Under the pieces are notes generated by a model that was given only the letters and a program-made list of their open reading frames with translations, was not told where the DNA came from and ran no database searches. From contig CAKZKT010000018.1 in assembly GCA_937124585.1 (NCBI GenBank), positions 1-52,627 of the forward strand: a stretch of 52,627 nt of DNA. Direction: 5' to 3'. This stretch comes from an uncultured Anaerolineae bacterium (GTDB taxonomy: Bacteria; Chloroflexota; Anaerolineae; CG2-30-64-16). Within the stretch, counting starts at the first letter, position 1. The number at the start of each line of letters is the position of its first letter. Shown piece after piece: positions 16,945-26,499 of the stretch. The translations under genes and the position numbers were made by a program.

Positions 16945-17322
16945 ATGCGACGAATTCAGATCACTGCCGGGAATGTTTCCCTGCCGGCCGAACTCAATGA
17001 CAGCCCGACGGCTCGCCTGGTGTGGGAGGCGTTGCCCATCGAGGGCCGCGCCAATATATGGGGAGACGAGATCTACTTCGAGATCCCCGTCGTGGCCAGG
17101 CAGGCGGCGGACGCCCGTCCCGACGTGGCCGTAGGCGAGCTGGGCTACTGGCCGGTCGGCCGCGCCTTCTGCATCTTCTTCGGTCCGACGCCGGCCAGCG
17201 TGGGCTCTGCCCCGCGCGCTTACAGCCCGGTCAACATCCTGGGCCGCGTGATCGGCGACGCGACTGCCTTTCGCAGCGTGGCTGACGGTGCCACAGTGCG
17301 TCTGACACGCAGCGAAACGTAG
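16945..17322 (+). CDS. Cyclophilin-like fold protein (TM1367/DUF369 type)
   Basis: This 125-residue protein follows an AAAGGAG ribosome site. Its sequence matches the TM1367-like cyclophilin-fold family: LVWEALPIEGRANIWGDEIYF is recognisable in pieces (ALPIEGRANIWGDE, YFEIPV), and GELGYWPVGRAFCIFFGPTP plus SPVNILGRVIGD follow. The family shares the barrel of cyclophilins, but prolyl isomerase activity has not been established for it. There is no signal peptide, so it is cytoplasmic. It lies 52 bases after the protease and before a hairpin, so it may share the protease transcript; a functional link is not evident. Confidence 0.85.
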   Translation: MRRIQITAGNVSLPAELNDSPTARLVWEALPIEGRANIWGDEIYFEIPVVARQAADARPDVAVGELGYWPVGRAFCIFFGPTPASVGSAPRAYSPVNILGRVIGDATAFRSVADGATVRLTRSET

Positions 17323-17329
17323 GGGTAGG

Positions 17330-17360
17330 GGGCCCGGCGGGTTTTCAACCCGAAGGGCCC
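17330..17360 (+). terminator. Terminator-like hairpin after the cyclophilin-fold gene
   Basis: GGGCCC and CGGGTT (17330-17343) pair with AACCCG and GGGCCC (17347-17360) around a 2x2 internal mismatch and a 3-base loop. It begins 8 bases after the stop codon and separates this transcript from the XPB operon. Confidence 0.6.
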
Positions 17361-17401
17361 ACGCGGAAGAATTGCCGGCGCGTTTGACTTCTTACGAAAA
17401 G

Positions 17402-17430
17402 TTGCCCGTTCATCAAAAATACGTTATGCT
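17402..17430 (+). promoter_or_regulatory. Probable promoter of the XPB operon
   Basis: TTGCCC (17402-17407) and TATGCT (17425-17430) are 17 bases apart, in a locally AT-rich stretch. Transcription would start about 32 bases before the XPB start codon. Confidence 0.55.
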
Positions 17431-17468
17431 TACCTTTTGAATTTTGCAGGAAAAGGGCAAGCAGACTG

Positions 17469-19253
17469 ATGCCGGTGAATCCGTTCAACCCGATGGTCGT
17501 TCAAAGCGACCGGACGGTGTTGCTCGAAGTTGACAATCCACTCTACAGCGAAGCGCGCGACGCACTGGCGCGCTTCGCCGAGCTCGAGAAAAGCCCCGAA
17601 CACATCCACACCTATCGGCTGTCGCCGCTCTCCCTCTGGAACGCGGCCGCCAGCGGCCTGACCGCGGAGACCATCCTCGCCTACCTGGCGCAATATAGCA
17701 AATACGATGTGCCCGGCAATATTCAGGCCGATGTGCGGGATTACATCAGCCGCTTCGGCCGGCTCAAACTGCACAAAGACTCCACCGGTGCCCTGCTTCT
17801 GACCGCTGACGACCCCCTGCTCATGCTGGAGGTCAGCCGGCAGCGCAAAGTCAAACAGTTTATCCTCGAAGAGGTAGATGCCTGCACTGTGCGGGTCAAT
17901 CCCGCCATGCGGGGCCACATCAAGAAGGCGTTGGTGGATGTCGGCTATCCGGCCGAGGATCTGGCCGGCTATGTCGAGGGCGCCGGGCTGCTCATCAAGC
18001 TGTTGCCTGCCCGCCGGACGACGGGCGAGGTGTTCCGGCTGCGCCACTATCAGACAGATGCCGTGGCCACGTTTCATGCCGATGGCTCGCCGCGCGGGGG
18101 GTCGGGCGTCATCGTGTTGCCGTGCGGCGCAGGCAAGACGATGGTCGGCATGGGCGTCATGGATCGGCTCCAGACTAACACCCTCATCATGACGACCAAT
18201 ACCGTCGCCGTTCGCCAGTGGATAGACGAGCTGCTGGACAAAACCTCGCTGGCTCCATCCGAGATCGGCGAGTATTCCGGCGACGTGAAGGAGATCCGGC
18301 CGGTCACCGTCACCACCTACCAGATCCTCACCTATCACAAACGCCAACGCGGCCGCAATAATGCCCCCGACGACCTGGGCTGGGACGATGATGGCGCACC
18401 CAAGCCGCTCTCTATCGAGGATTTTCCGCATTTTCAGCTCTTCAACGAGCGCGATTGGGGGCTGATCATCTACGACGAGGTGCACCTGCTGCCGGCGCCG
18501 GTGTTTCGCATGACGGCCGAATTGCAGGGAAAGCGACGCCTGGGCCTGACCGCTACGCTGGTGCGCGAGGATGGCCGGGAGGAAGATGTCTTCGCGCTCA
18601 TCGGCCCGAAAAAATACGACGTGCCCTGGAAAGACCTGGAGCGCCAGGGCTGGATCGCCACCGCGCACTGCCACGAAATCCGGCTGACGATGTCGCGCGA
18701 GCGGCGCATGGAATACGCCCTGGCCGACAGCAAACTCCAGTATGCCATCGCCGCCACCGATCCCGTCAAGCTCGACGTGGTCGAACAGTTGATCGCCAAA
18801 CATCCCGATGACCAAATCCTGATCATCGGCACGTACCTGGAACAACTGGAGCAGGCGGCCACACGCTTCAACGCGCCATTGCTTACCGGCAAGACGCCCG
18901 TGCGCGAGCGACAGAAGCTCTACCAGCAGATGCGTGAGGGCACGTTGCGAGTGCTCGTCGTCTCCAAGGTTGCCAACTTCGCCATAGACCTGCCCGATGT
19001 CAGCGTGGCCATCGAGATCAGCGGCACGTTCGGCTCGCGGCAGGAGGAAGCGCAACGGCTGGGCCGCATCCTGCGGCCCAAGAGCGACAACCGGCCGGCG
19101 CATTTCTACGCGCTGGTGATGCGGGATACCAAAGATCAACTTTTCGGCAGTCATCGGCAGATGTTTTTGACCGAACAGGGGTACAAATACGAAATCCTGT
19201 ACGAAGATGACATGCCGGACTTCGATCCGATGCACGACGAGGCGCACTGGTGA
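17469..19253 (+). CDS. XPB/ERCC3-type DNA helicase
   Basis: This 594-residue superfamily-2 helicase is of the bacterial XPB type. The N-terminal 200 residues are a helicase-associated domain (VVQSDRTVLLEVD, then FAELEKSPEHIHTYRLSPLS). Walker A is PCGAGKT (about 220), and the DEAH-type box is DEVH (about 336). The RED motif specific to XPB is present in VREDGREEDVFALIGPK (about 366). The C-terminal lobe has LTGKTPVRERQ and motif VI, QEEAQRLGRILRPK. XPB unwinds or translocates on DNA: in eukaryotes in transcription and repair, and in archaea with the nuclease Bax1. No Bax1-like gene was seen here. It overlaps the next gene by 4 bases (GTGA), so it is the first gene of a three-gene coupled operon. 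Confidence 0.95.
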   Translation: MPVNPFNPMVVQSDRTVLLEVDNPLYSEARDALARFAELEKSPEHIHTYRLSPLSLWNAAASGLTAETILAYLAQYSKYDVPGNIQADVRDYISRFGRLKLHKDSTGALLLTADDPLLMLEVSRQRKVKQFILEEVDACTVRVNPAMRGHIKKALVDVGYPAEDLAGYVEGAGLLIKLLPARRTTGEVFRLRHYQTDAVATFHADGSPRGGSGVIVLPCGAGKTMVGMGVMDRLQTNTLIMTTNTVAVRQWIDELLDKTSLAPSEIGEYSGDVKEIRPVTVTTYQILTYHKRQRGRNNAPDDLGWDDDGAPKPLSIEDFPHFQLFNERDWGLIIYDEVHLLPAPVFRMTAELQGKRRLGLTATLVREDGREEDVFALIGPKKYDVPWKDLERQGWIATAHCHEIRLTMSRERRMEYALADSKLQYAIAATDPVKLDVVEQLIAKHPDDQILIIGTYLEQLEQAATRFNAPLLTGKTPVRERQKLYQQMREGTLRVLVVSKVANFAIDLPDVSVAIEISGTFGSRQEEAQRLGRILRPKSDNRPAHFYALVMRDTKDQLFGSHRQMFLTEQGYKYEILYEDDMPDFDPMHDEAHW

Positions 19254-21091
19254 GTCCATCAGCCGATGCCCACGCACGGGCGGTTGCCAACCTGCGCAAT
19301 GCACTCCAGGCTGTTTCGATTCAAGGCCTGCGCAACGCGGCGCGGTTGTGGAACTGGCCGATTAAAGGCGTCGCCAAAGCCGAAATCGTTCAGCAACTGA
19401 TGGAACATCTCGGCAATACGCAAGAAATGGCGACGGCCTTTCGCGGCCTGCCGCTCACCCACCGGCAAGCGGCGATCTGGCTTGCCCATATGGGCGTAGT
19501 GGAGGAGCCAGCAGAGACATTACGCATGGTGATCGGTATTACGGAGGGTCGGGAACTGGCCAAAGCCACTATCGCGCACGCCATCACCGAATTGCGCCAG
19601 CGGCTGATCGTGCTCGAGGGGTCCTATCAAGGGATATTTGTCCCCGAAGTCTATCGGGAATGGTTGCCGTCGGCAGAGGCAGCGCAGTTGCTCTATGCCG
19701 GCCAGCCCACGCCGGGTGGCCGGCCCGAGATCGTACCGGCTTTCAACCTCGATCAGCTCAATCAACATGTCGAACAGCTGCTGACGCTGATAGAGCGTGA
19801 ACAGCCGAGCCTGCAACAAGCGCAGGCTGCGTCGGCGCCGGCGCAGCCTGCTATGCAGCCATTGGGCCAGCCGCCCGCCGGCCCGGCGTTGCAATCGCAT
19901 GCCGGCATCGTATCGAGCAGCCTTCTGGCCCAATGGGGATATGTCAGCCTGGAAGAACAGAACCTGGCACGGACTTTGCTTAGCATCACGCTGATAGGCG
20001 GCCTGTGCCGCGTGCAGGAAAACAACAATCGTCTCGTGCTCGACGCCAAAACAATGAGCGCCTGGCGCGAACTGTCTCCCGCAGCGCGACGCGAACATCT
20101 GGTTGGATGGTGGGCATCGCCCATGCCGGGCAGCGGGACGGGCAGCATCATGATCACGGTCCCTTTGTCGCATAAAAGCTGGGATGAGCTCGATCTCGTC
20201 CTGACTGCCCGGCCCAGGTACACGTTGCGGCCACGGGTGAGCTGGGTAGGCCGCGAGAGTCTCGACCTCCAGCTCAGATATATGCGCGCCTGGCTTCTTA
20301 ACCTGATCTCGGCATTGCGTCCGGATGTCTGGTACGACTATGGGCGCTTCCTCGACCTCATTTTCAGCATCCGGCGGGACCTTTTTCTTTCGACGACTCA
20401 TCAGATCGGCTGGAGCTGGTATGCCGACAGCACTCGTCTGGAAGCGTCGCAGATGCTGCGCTCGCAATGGGAAGAGACCTACGGCCTCCTGGTCGTTGCT
20501 TGGCTGACCGGCCCGGCCACCTGGTTGGGCCTCGTGCAGACAGCCATCCAGGATGACCGGGTGGTCGCGTTCATGCGGCCCGGTGCCGCCGCGAGTCCGG
20601 CGGCCGCGCCGCTTCACAAAGACGCTCTGCGTTTCCTGCCCGATGGCCGACTGATCCTCCGCAACACGTGGCAGACCGGCGACCTGCGCAAGCTTGTCGG
20701 CAAGATCGCCGTCGAAACAGCGCGCGATCGAGAGACGACGACCTATGTGCTCTCAACCGAAGCGTTCCGGAAGACGCTGTTGGCAGGTCAGAGCGCCGAG
20801 CAGGTGATCGGTGAGTTCGTCGGCGCCGAGTTCGCGTTGCCGGACGCACATGCCGACCGGCTGCGAGAGTGGCAGGGGCGGCTTGGCCGCTATCAGCTCT
20901 ACGATAACCTCGGCGTCATCGAATTCAGCGACGATGAGACGCTGGCTGAAATCCAGGCCATGATCGGCTGGGGCCGCAACGACCTCTATCCGATCTCCCC
21001 GCGGTGTCTGGTCGTGCTTCGGCCCGATGCCATTCCGGATCTGGTGGAAGAGCTGCGTCGTAAAGGCTACACACCACAGGTGAAGCTATGA
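19250..21091 (+). CDS. Helicase-associated protein 1 of the XPB operon
   Basis: This 613-residue soluble protein starts at a GTG overlapping the XPB stop. It has an N-terminal helical region (about 1-130), a Gln/Ala/Pro-rich linker (about 185-220) and a winged-helix-rich middle. Its C-terminal domain (about 460-610; LRFLPDGRLILRNTWQTGDL, then VETARDRETTTYVLSTEAF) is built like the helicase-associated domain at the N-terminus of XPB. It ends in RPDAIPDLVEELRRKGYTPQ. There is no ATPase motif. I infer a non-catalytic partner of XPB, for DNA binding or complex assembly. In mycobacteria, ercc3 (Rv0861c) also neighbours a helicase-associated-domain gene, from memory. Exact function is unknown. Confidence 0.82.
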   Translation: MSPSADAHARAVANLRNALQAVSIQGLRNAARLWNWPIKGVAKAEIVQQLMEHLGNTQEMATAFRGLPLTHRQAAIWLAHMGVVEEPAETLRMVIGITEGRELAKATIAHAITELRQRLIVLEGSYQGIFVPEVYREWLPSAEAAQLLYAGQPTPGGRPEIVPAFNLDQLNQHVEQLLTLIEREQPSLQQAQAASAPAQPAMQPLGQPPAGPALQSHAGIVSSSLLAQWGYVSLEEQNLARTLLSITLIGGLCRVQENNNRLVLDAKTMSAWRELSPAARREHLVGWWASPMPGSGTGSIMITVPLSHKSWDELDLVLTARPRYTLRPRVSWVGRESLDLQLRYMRAWLLNLISALRPDVWYDYGRFLDLIFSIRRDLFLSTTHQIGWSWYADSTRLEASQMLRSQWEETYGLLVVAWLTGPATWLGLVQTAIQDDRVVAFMRPGAAASPAAAPLHKDALRFLPDGRLILRNTWQTGDLRKLVGKIAVETARDRETTTYVLSTEAFRKTLLAGQSAEQVIGEFVGAEFALPDAHADRLREWQGRLGRYQLYDNLGVIEFSDDETLAEIQAMIGWGRNDLYPISPRCLVVLRPDAIPDLVEELRRKGYTPQVKL

Positions 21092-23502
21092 CGCCTCCAC
21101 CGTTACGGAACGCGATTGATGCCTTTCGCGCCAATGATGTCGCCACGATCCTGCGCACGGCCGGCGTGGGAGAGATGCCCAAAACCAAAGAAGGCAAGGC
21201 CGAGCTGTGGCTCAAGCTGATCGGCGAGCCCGCCCGCATCCGCACCGCGTTGAGCCGGGTCAATGCGCGTTGCCGGAAAGCGCTCGAGATCTTGCAGCTG
21301 GCAGGCGGTGAGCTGCGCACGGCGCGATTTCGCAGCCTGCTGGAACGCAACGGCATCTTGAAGGAACCGTCGAAAACACGGCGGGCGGTCTACGGCTATT
21401 ACGACCGGCGCCCTGAACTGGTGGCCGATCCCGCCTCCTTCGAAGAAGTGCTGGCCACACTGCTCAAGCATGGTCTGATCTGGACCCATACCCTGCCCGC
21501 CCAAGCGTCGGGCAATGCCAAGCTGGGATTTGAGGGCGGCCGGTTTGTCTACATTCCTGCCGAGGTGGCGCGGCACTTGCCGCTGCCGGTCGCGCCGCCG
21601 AGAGCGCAGATAGAGATCACCCATGTGCTTGCCGGCTCGGCCCGTACCTGCCAGCGCGATCTCTATCTCCTGTGGAGCGCCGCTCGCGAGGCGCCTCTGC
21701 AACTGACGAACAACGGCCTCCTGCGCGTCGCTGACCTGAAACGCATCTGCCCGCAGTTCCTCATTCCGGAGACGTTCGCCTCGGGCAGCAAAGAGAGCGA
21801 TTTTCGCCGCGTCTTTTTCTTGCGTCGCCTGTTGATGGCCCTGGGCCAGCTGAGCCCCGGCGCAGGAGACGGGGCCGCCGCGCCGGACCGTAATACCCTG
21901 GTCGCTGCGTCGGATGTCAGTTTCTGGCAGACGGAGGCAACGCAGCGCGTGCAGCTCTGTTTTCAAAGCTGGCGAGATGGTGCCTGGTGGAATGAACTGT
22001 GGGCCACCTACGAACAGGGTGCAACACGCGCCAGCGGCAGCCCGGCCGATTTCGCCGCGACGAGGGTCGTCCATGCACGACGCAAAGTGCTCGACGTGCT
22101 GACGTCCATGGTACAGCGTGAGATGGCTTCGGGCACGGACGCAGCGCAAACCTGGATCTCCTGCGATGCCATCTCCGACTATCTGCATAATCATGATGAA
22201 GAGTTCCTCGTAGATCGGGAAACCGCGGAGCAGAGCTACACCGGCTATTACTACGCATCTTCCCGGTCGGTCAGCTCGCCCTATCAGTACAATACGTTGG
22301 GCTGGACCTGGGAGAGATATCTCAACGACCCAGAGGGCGGTTGGGAAGGCGTCGAAGCGACCTTCATCCGCGCCGTGCTGACCGAAGCGCTCTACTGGCT
22401 GGGCCTGGTGGATCTGGGCTACATCAAGCCTGTGACTCCGGCCGGCGGCAGCGCGCCGGAGGGGTTGCAAGCCGTCCGCCTGACCGACATGGGGCGATGG
22501 CTCCTGCTCGACACGGAGCCGCCCGCCATCCCGGTCGAAACCGGTCGGGTGATCGTGCAACCGAATTTCCACATCTTCGCGTTCGATCCGATCTCCGATG
22601 CGGTGTTGGCCCGGCTCGACAGCTTCGCCACGCGCCTCAAAGCTGAACGGGCCGTGGAGTACGAGTTGACGAGCGATTCCCTCTACCGGGCCCAGCAGGC
22701 CGGTCAGCAGGTCGAGGAGATCATGCAGTGGCTGGAAGCGACGACCGGCGCGGCGCTGCCGCAAAACGTCGCGCGCAGTATGCTGGAATGGAAGGCCGCC
22801 TTCGAGCGTATCGTGATTCGCCCGCGCGTGGGTTGCCTGCAGACGGCCACTCCTGAAATGGCAGATGCGCTGCTGGCCGATCCCGCACTGCGCGGCGCGA
22901 TTATCCGGCGCGTTGGCCCGACCATACTGTTGTTGCGCGCCGACGCCGTCAAGATGGTTGAACACGCCCTGTTGGCGGCTGAGGAACTGCCGGTGTGCAC
23001 CAATCGGTCAGAAGATAGCCTTCGGGCCAGCATTCGAGTGACTGCCGACGGCACGATCCATTTCGTCCACAGCGTGCCGAGCCTGCATGTCTATAGCCAT
23101 CTGCGGCCGTTTGCCGACGCGACGACACCTGGGGGCGATCCGGCGACAGCGTGGCGTATCACGGCAGAAAGCGTGCGCCGCGCATGCGCTGCCGGTGTGA
23201 GCGCGCCGACCATCATCGCCGGCCTGGCGAAGCTCGCCCTCGACGGCGTGCCCTCCGAATTGCAGGTCCGGATCAAGGCATGGAGCAAATATTACGGGGA
23301 TGCCTTCGTCCAGACACTCACCCTGATCCAGTTTCGCGATCAGGGGATTCTCGAGGAGTTGTGCGCCGATGCCGCCCTCGCGCCCCACCTTCGTCCTTTC
23401 AAGCCCGAGGCCAAACTCGGCCTGGCAGTGGTCCAACCCGGCGATGTGGCCGTTTTGCAGGCGTTGTTGGCCGAACGGGGCATTGATCTGGCACAGCGTT
23501 GA
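21088..23502 (+). CDS. Helicase-associated protein 2 of the XPB operon
   Basis: This 804-residue soluble protein starts in an ATGA overlap with the preceding gene. A likely winged-helix region (about 1-170; IRTALSRVNARCRKALEILQ) leads into a Trp/Tyr-rich middle (about 260-450). The helicase-associated domain follows (about 480-640; GRVIVQPNFHIFAFDPISD, YELTSDSLYRAQQAGQQVEE, LPQNVARSMLEWKAAFERI), closely patterned on the XPB N-terminal domain. A further module of about 130 residues ends the protein. There is no nuclease or ATPase motif that I can see. It resembles the orphan paralogue at 930-2633 across the whole second half. Role inferred: partner of XPB in an uncharacterised DNA-processing or repair complex. 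Confidence 0.82.
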   Translation: MTPPPLRNAIDAFRANDVATILRTAGVGEMPKTKEGKAELWLKLIGEPARIRTALSRVNARCRKALEILQLAGGELRTARFRSLLERNGILKEPSKTRRAVYGYYDRRPELVADPASFEEVLATLLKHGLIWTHTLPAQASGNAKLGFEGGRFVYIPAEVARHLPLPVAPPRAQIEITHVLAGSARTCQRDLYLLWSAAREAPLQLTNNGLLRVADLKRICPQFLIPETFASGSKESDFRRVFFLRRLLMALGQLSPGAGDGAAAPDRNTLVAASDVSFWQTEATQRVQLCFQSWRDGAWWNELWATYEQGATRASGSPADFAATRVVHARRKVLDVLTSMVQREMASGTDAAQTWISCDAISDYLHNHDEEFLVDRETAEQSYTGYYYASSRSVSSPYQYNTLGWTWERYLNDPEGGWEGVEATFIRAVLTEALYWLGLVDLGYIKPVTPAGGSAPEGLQAVRLTDMGRWLLLDTEPPAIPVETGRVIVQPNFHIFAFDPISDAVLARLDSFATRLKAERAVEYELTSDSLYRAQQAGQQVEEIMQWLEATTGAALPQNVARSMLEWKAAFERIVIRPRVGCLQTATPEMADALLADPALRGAIIRRVGPTILLLRADAVKMVEHALLAAEELPVCTNRSEDSLRASIRVTADGTIHFVHSVPSLHVYSHLRPFADATTPGGDPATAWRITAESVRRACAAGVSAPTIIAGLAKLALDGVPSELQVRIKAWSKYYGDAFVQTLTLIQFRDQGILEELCADAALAPHLRPFKPEAKLGLAVVQPGDVAVLQALLAERGIDLAQR

Positions 23503-23606
23503 TCGGTTCGGAAAGTCGCCCTATGTGCGGGGCATTTTGCAAGATGCCTGACAGAAATCGTTCTCAGACCAACACATACTCATCCTAGCCATGTGCGGAG
23601 GCCACC

Positions 23607-24062
23607 ATGCCTGTTCACCAAATGTTGTTTCGGCCGATTGACATCCTCCTGGTTGAAGACAATCCGGGCGATGTGCGCCTGACCCAAGAGGCCCTGCTGG
23701 AAGGGAAAGTGCTCAACCGTATCTTCATCGCCTATGATGGCGTGGAGGCGCTGGACTTCCTGCATCGTCGGGGCCAATTCGCCTCGGCGCCACGGCCCGA
23801 CATCATCTTGCTCGACCTGAATATGCCTCGCATGGATGGGCGTGAGTGTCTGGCCCGCATCAAAAACGACCCTGACCTCCGGAGCATCCCTGTCGTCGTC
23901 CTGACTACCTCTGAAGCCGACCAGGATGTCATCCGCTCATATGATATGCACGCGAGCTGTTACATCTCTAAGCCGGTAGACATGGAACAGTTCATGAAAG
24001 TCGTGAAGGCGATCAAACATTTCTGGTTCACGATCGTCCATCTGCCGGGCGAGGGACATTGA
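23607..24062 (+). CDS. Single-domain response regulator (CheY/Rcp1-like)
   Basis: This 151-residue protein consists of one receiver domain. The acidic pocket is E18/D19 (LLVEDNPGD), the phosphoacceptor is D70 (ILLDLNMPRMDG), followed by T100 and K122 (ISKPVD). The YDGVEALDFLHRRG segment is typical of the Rcp1 subgroup that pairs with phytochrome-like or hybrid kinases. No output domain and no kinase gene is nearby, so its partner is encoded elsewhere. A GGAGG ribosome site precedes the ATG. It converges with the penicillin acylase gene, only 7 bases between stops. Confidence 0.92.
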   Translation: MPVHQMLFRPIDILLVEDNPGDVRLTQEALLEGKVLNRIFIAYDGVEALDFLHRRGQFASAPRPDIILLDLNMPRMDGRECLARIKNDPDLRSIPVVVLTTSEADQDVIRSYDMHASCYISKPVDMEQFMKVVKAIKHFWFTIVHLPGEGH

Positions 24063-24069
24063 AGTTGCT

Positions 24070-26487
24070 TCAGCGGCCGGCCCGATCCGGCGTCAGCAAC
24101 AGTCGCGCCTCGGCCGCGGCCTCTACGTCCTCGCGCGTGAAAAGCAGCGGGTGATAGCCGCTTTCGAACCAGGCCTGAATCTGATCGTCGTAGTGGCGGC
24201 TGCCGGGCTGGCCCGAATTGCCCGGCGCCAGCAGCCCGACCGAGTTGCGCCAGTCCCCCAGATCCGCGATGAAGCGGAAGGGCGGGCCGACCACCTGGTC
24301 TGAGTCGAGCGTGTTCAGCCCGCTGCCGGTGGCCCATACGGTGTTTTCGTCGCCGCCGAGCGCGAATGGCCCTCGGTTGAACAACGGCGCCGTCAACGGC
24401 GTCTGGCCCACGAGGTGGCTGAATCGGATCTTGTGCAATTTTCCCCACGCCCAGTCCTCTGAATTCGGGCCCAGCCGTTCCTTCAGAAAATCCACCGTCT
24501 CGCGCAATGCCAGTCGCAGCACATCATCGCGACGCTCCCCTCGGCCCAGGTCAAACCAGGCGGATTCTTCGTCCGCCAGCGTCTCGCGCAGCCATTCCCA
24601 GGAACGATGGCCGAAGAAGCTGGCTTCGGCCAGCACCGGCGTCGGCCCTTTGCCCGTATAGCGGTCGGTCAGCTCAGGACCGAGCTTTGGCCGGAGCAGC
24701 AAAGGAATGATGCGGCGCATGAAGACCTCGTAGACCGCGGCCTGTGGGCTGTCCGCGCCCAGGTTGCCGTCCCACGCCGCCATCATGCGGATGACGTCCA
24801 TCACCTCCGGGTCATCGCTTTTCAGGCGGCTGAGATAGCCGGCGATCACGCGGCCGGTCGGCGAGATCTGGTCGAACTGCATGCGCCGCGTGACGGCCAC
24901 GTTGAGTTGTGCGTGCGATCGAATCAGCTCGGTGATCCGCTGCGCGCGATCGCCGATACAATACTCGTGGCTGATGAAGTAGGGGTAATCGTCACCGACG
25001 ACCCGGTTGTTGGCGGTGACGATGAACCCTTCGGCCGGGTCATAGCGGTGCGGCAATTCCTCGAACGGCACGTAGCCGAGCCACTCGTACTCGCCTGTCC
25101 ACCCGGGCACGGGCACGCTGCCATCTCCCCGACTGCGGATCGGCACTTTGCCCGGAAAACTATAGCCGATGTGGCCGGCGGTGTCCGCGTAGACCGTGTT
25201 TTGGACCGGCGCGCTCCAATCTCGTAGCGCCTCTCGAAACTCCAGGCATGAGCGCGCCCGATTCATCGCCCAGAGCGCATGCACCAGCGCGTCGGTCTCC
25301 AGCGCAGTCCAGCGCAACGCCAGCGGCTGCTCACCGGTGAAATCGGACGCCAGCGCGTTGATGATCGGCCCATGGCGCGTGATGATCACCTCCTGCGTGA
25401 CGACGGATGCCGCGCCCTTCACGCGAATCTCTTCCTGGATCAATTGCGCGTCCAGCCATTCCCCGCGAAATTCATACTGCACCCCGCCATTTTCGGTGCG
25501 CCGTAGCCGCTCCAGATACAGGTCCTGCACGTCTGGGAAGCCGTTGGTGAAGCCCCATGCAACATCCCGGTTGTGGCCGGCCACGACATACGGAATGCCG
25601 GGGAAAGTGACTCCGGTCACCTCCAGCGTCTCGGCGGAATCCGTCTGTTCGCCGATGGGCTGACAGATCAGATGATTCTCATACCAGATGGCGGGGATCG
25701 TCATCAGCAGATGCATGTCGTTGGCCAGGAGTGGCTTGCCGCTGAAGGAGCGCGACCCGGCGATGACCCAGTTGTTGCTGCCCAGGCCGGCAGTTGTGGC
25801 CGGGCCGAGGAAATGCCGGGCCGCTTCAGCCCGCTCCAGCGCTGCGCGGCCAACCGCCGGCAACGCGGGCGCTGCGGTTGGCAGGATCGTCGGCCACTCC
25901 GCCGGCCAGTCGGCCTCGAGCGCCGTCGCGCGCGCTGCGCCCAGCTGGCCGATCAGCCGGGCGCGGAGGATCTCCGTCTCCCAGTTGATGGAGAGGTTCC
26001 AGGCCATCATTTTCGCCCAGACGAGGGAATCGGCGATCGTCCAGGGCTCCGGTCGGTAGCGCAGCAGGACGAATTCGATGGGCAGTCGGCCGCGAGCGAT
26101 GAACGCGTTGACACCCGCGACGTAAGCCGCTAACTCATCGCGGACTTCACCGCGCAGCAGATTCAGCCCGGCCTCGGCTGCTCGGCGCAGGCCGAGGATG
26201 CGCACCCAGCGATCCACCGGCAGCGCCACCGCGCCGAGCACCTCGGCCAGCCGGCCAGATGCCAGCCGGCGCTGGAATTCCATCTGCCACAGCCGGTCCT
26301 GGGCGTGGACGAACCCCTGGGCGAACAGCACGTCGTGGATCGTTTGTCCGTAGATGTGCGGCACACCCCAGCGATCGCGGATCACTTCGACGGTGTGGCG
26401 CAGGCCGGGCAGGCGCATGCGCCCTGTGGTCTGCGCCAGCCGCGTTCTGACCAGCCAGGATAGACCTCTCTGAACAATGCCGGGCAT
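24070..26487 (-). CDS. Penicillin acylase family amidohydrolase (S45)
   Basis: This 805-residue Ntn-hydrolase precursor would be cut into two chains at GLG-SNNWVIAG, making the Ser at about residue 240 the N-terminal nucleophile of the large chain. The small-chain region carries VEVIRDRWGVPHIYG and FVHAQDRLWQMEFQRRLASG, both family signatures. The large chain has LANDMHLLMTIPAIWYE and the late SGQPGSRHYDDQIQAW motif. These enzymes cleave amide bonds of acylated substrates such as beta-lactams, acyl-homoserine lactones or N-acyl amino acids; the substrate is not readable. No signal peptide is seen, which is unusual for penicillin G acylase proper. It follows the GNAT gene by 12 bases, with a GGAGG site, so the two are cotranscribed. 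Confidence 0.9.
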   Translation of the reverse strand: MPGIVQRGLSWLVRTRLAQTTGRMRLPGLRHTVEVIRDRWGVPHIYGQTIHDVLFAQGFVHAQDRLWQMEFQRRLASGRLAEVLGAVALPVDRWVRILGLRRAAEAGLNLLRGEVRDELAAYVAGVNAFIARGRLPIEFVLLRYRPEPWTIADSLVWAKMMAWNLSINWETEILRARLIGQLGAARATALEADWPAEWPTILPTAAPALPAVGRAALERAEAARHFLGPATTAGLGSNNWVIAGSRSFSGKPLLANDMHLLMTIPAIWYENHLICQPIGEQTDSAETLEVTGVTFPGIPYVVAGHNRDVAWGFTNGFPDVQDLYLERLRRTENGGVQYEFRGEWLDAQLIQEEIRVKGAASVVTQEVIITRHGPIINALASDFTGEQPLALRWTALETDALVHALWAMNRARSCLEFREALRDWSAPVQNTVYADTAGHIGYSFPGKVPIRSRGDGSVPVPGWTGEYEWLGYVPFEELPHRYDPAEGFIVTANNRVVGDDYPYFISHEYCIGDRAQRITELIRSHAQLNVAVTRRMQFDQISPTGRVIAGYLSRLKSDDPEVMDVIRMMAAWDGNLGADSPQAAVYEVFMRRIIPLLLRPKLGPELTDRYTGKGPTPVLAEASFFGHRSWEWLRETLADEESAWFDLGRGERRDDVLRLALRETVDFLKERLGPNSEDWAWGKLHKIRFSHLVGQTPLTAPLFNRGPFALGGDENTVWATGSGLNTLDSDQVVGPPFRFIADLGDWRNSVGLLAPGNSGQPGSRHYDDQIQAWFESGYHPLLFTREDVEAAAEARLLLTPDRAGR

Positions 26488-26499
26488 CTGAACCTCCGC

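Noticed and set aside
17430-19304. A 624-codon open frame antisense to XPB
   Set aside because: XPB on the plus strand has every helicase motif; the antisense product has none.
21103-22965. A 620-codon open frame antisense to helicase-associated protein 2
   Set aside because: Arg/Gln/His-rich shadow frame without a ribosome site; the sense protein has internal homology to its paralogues.
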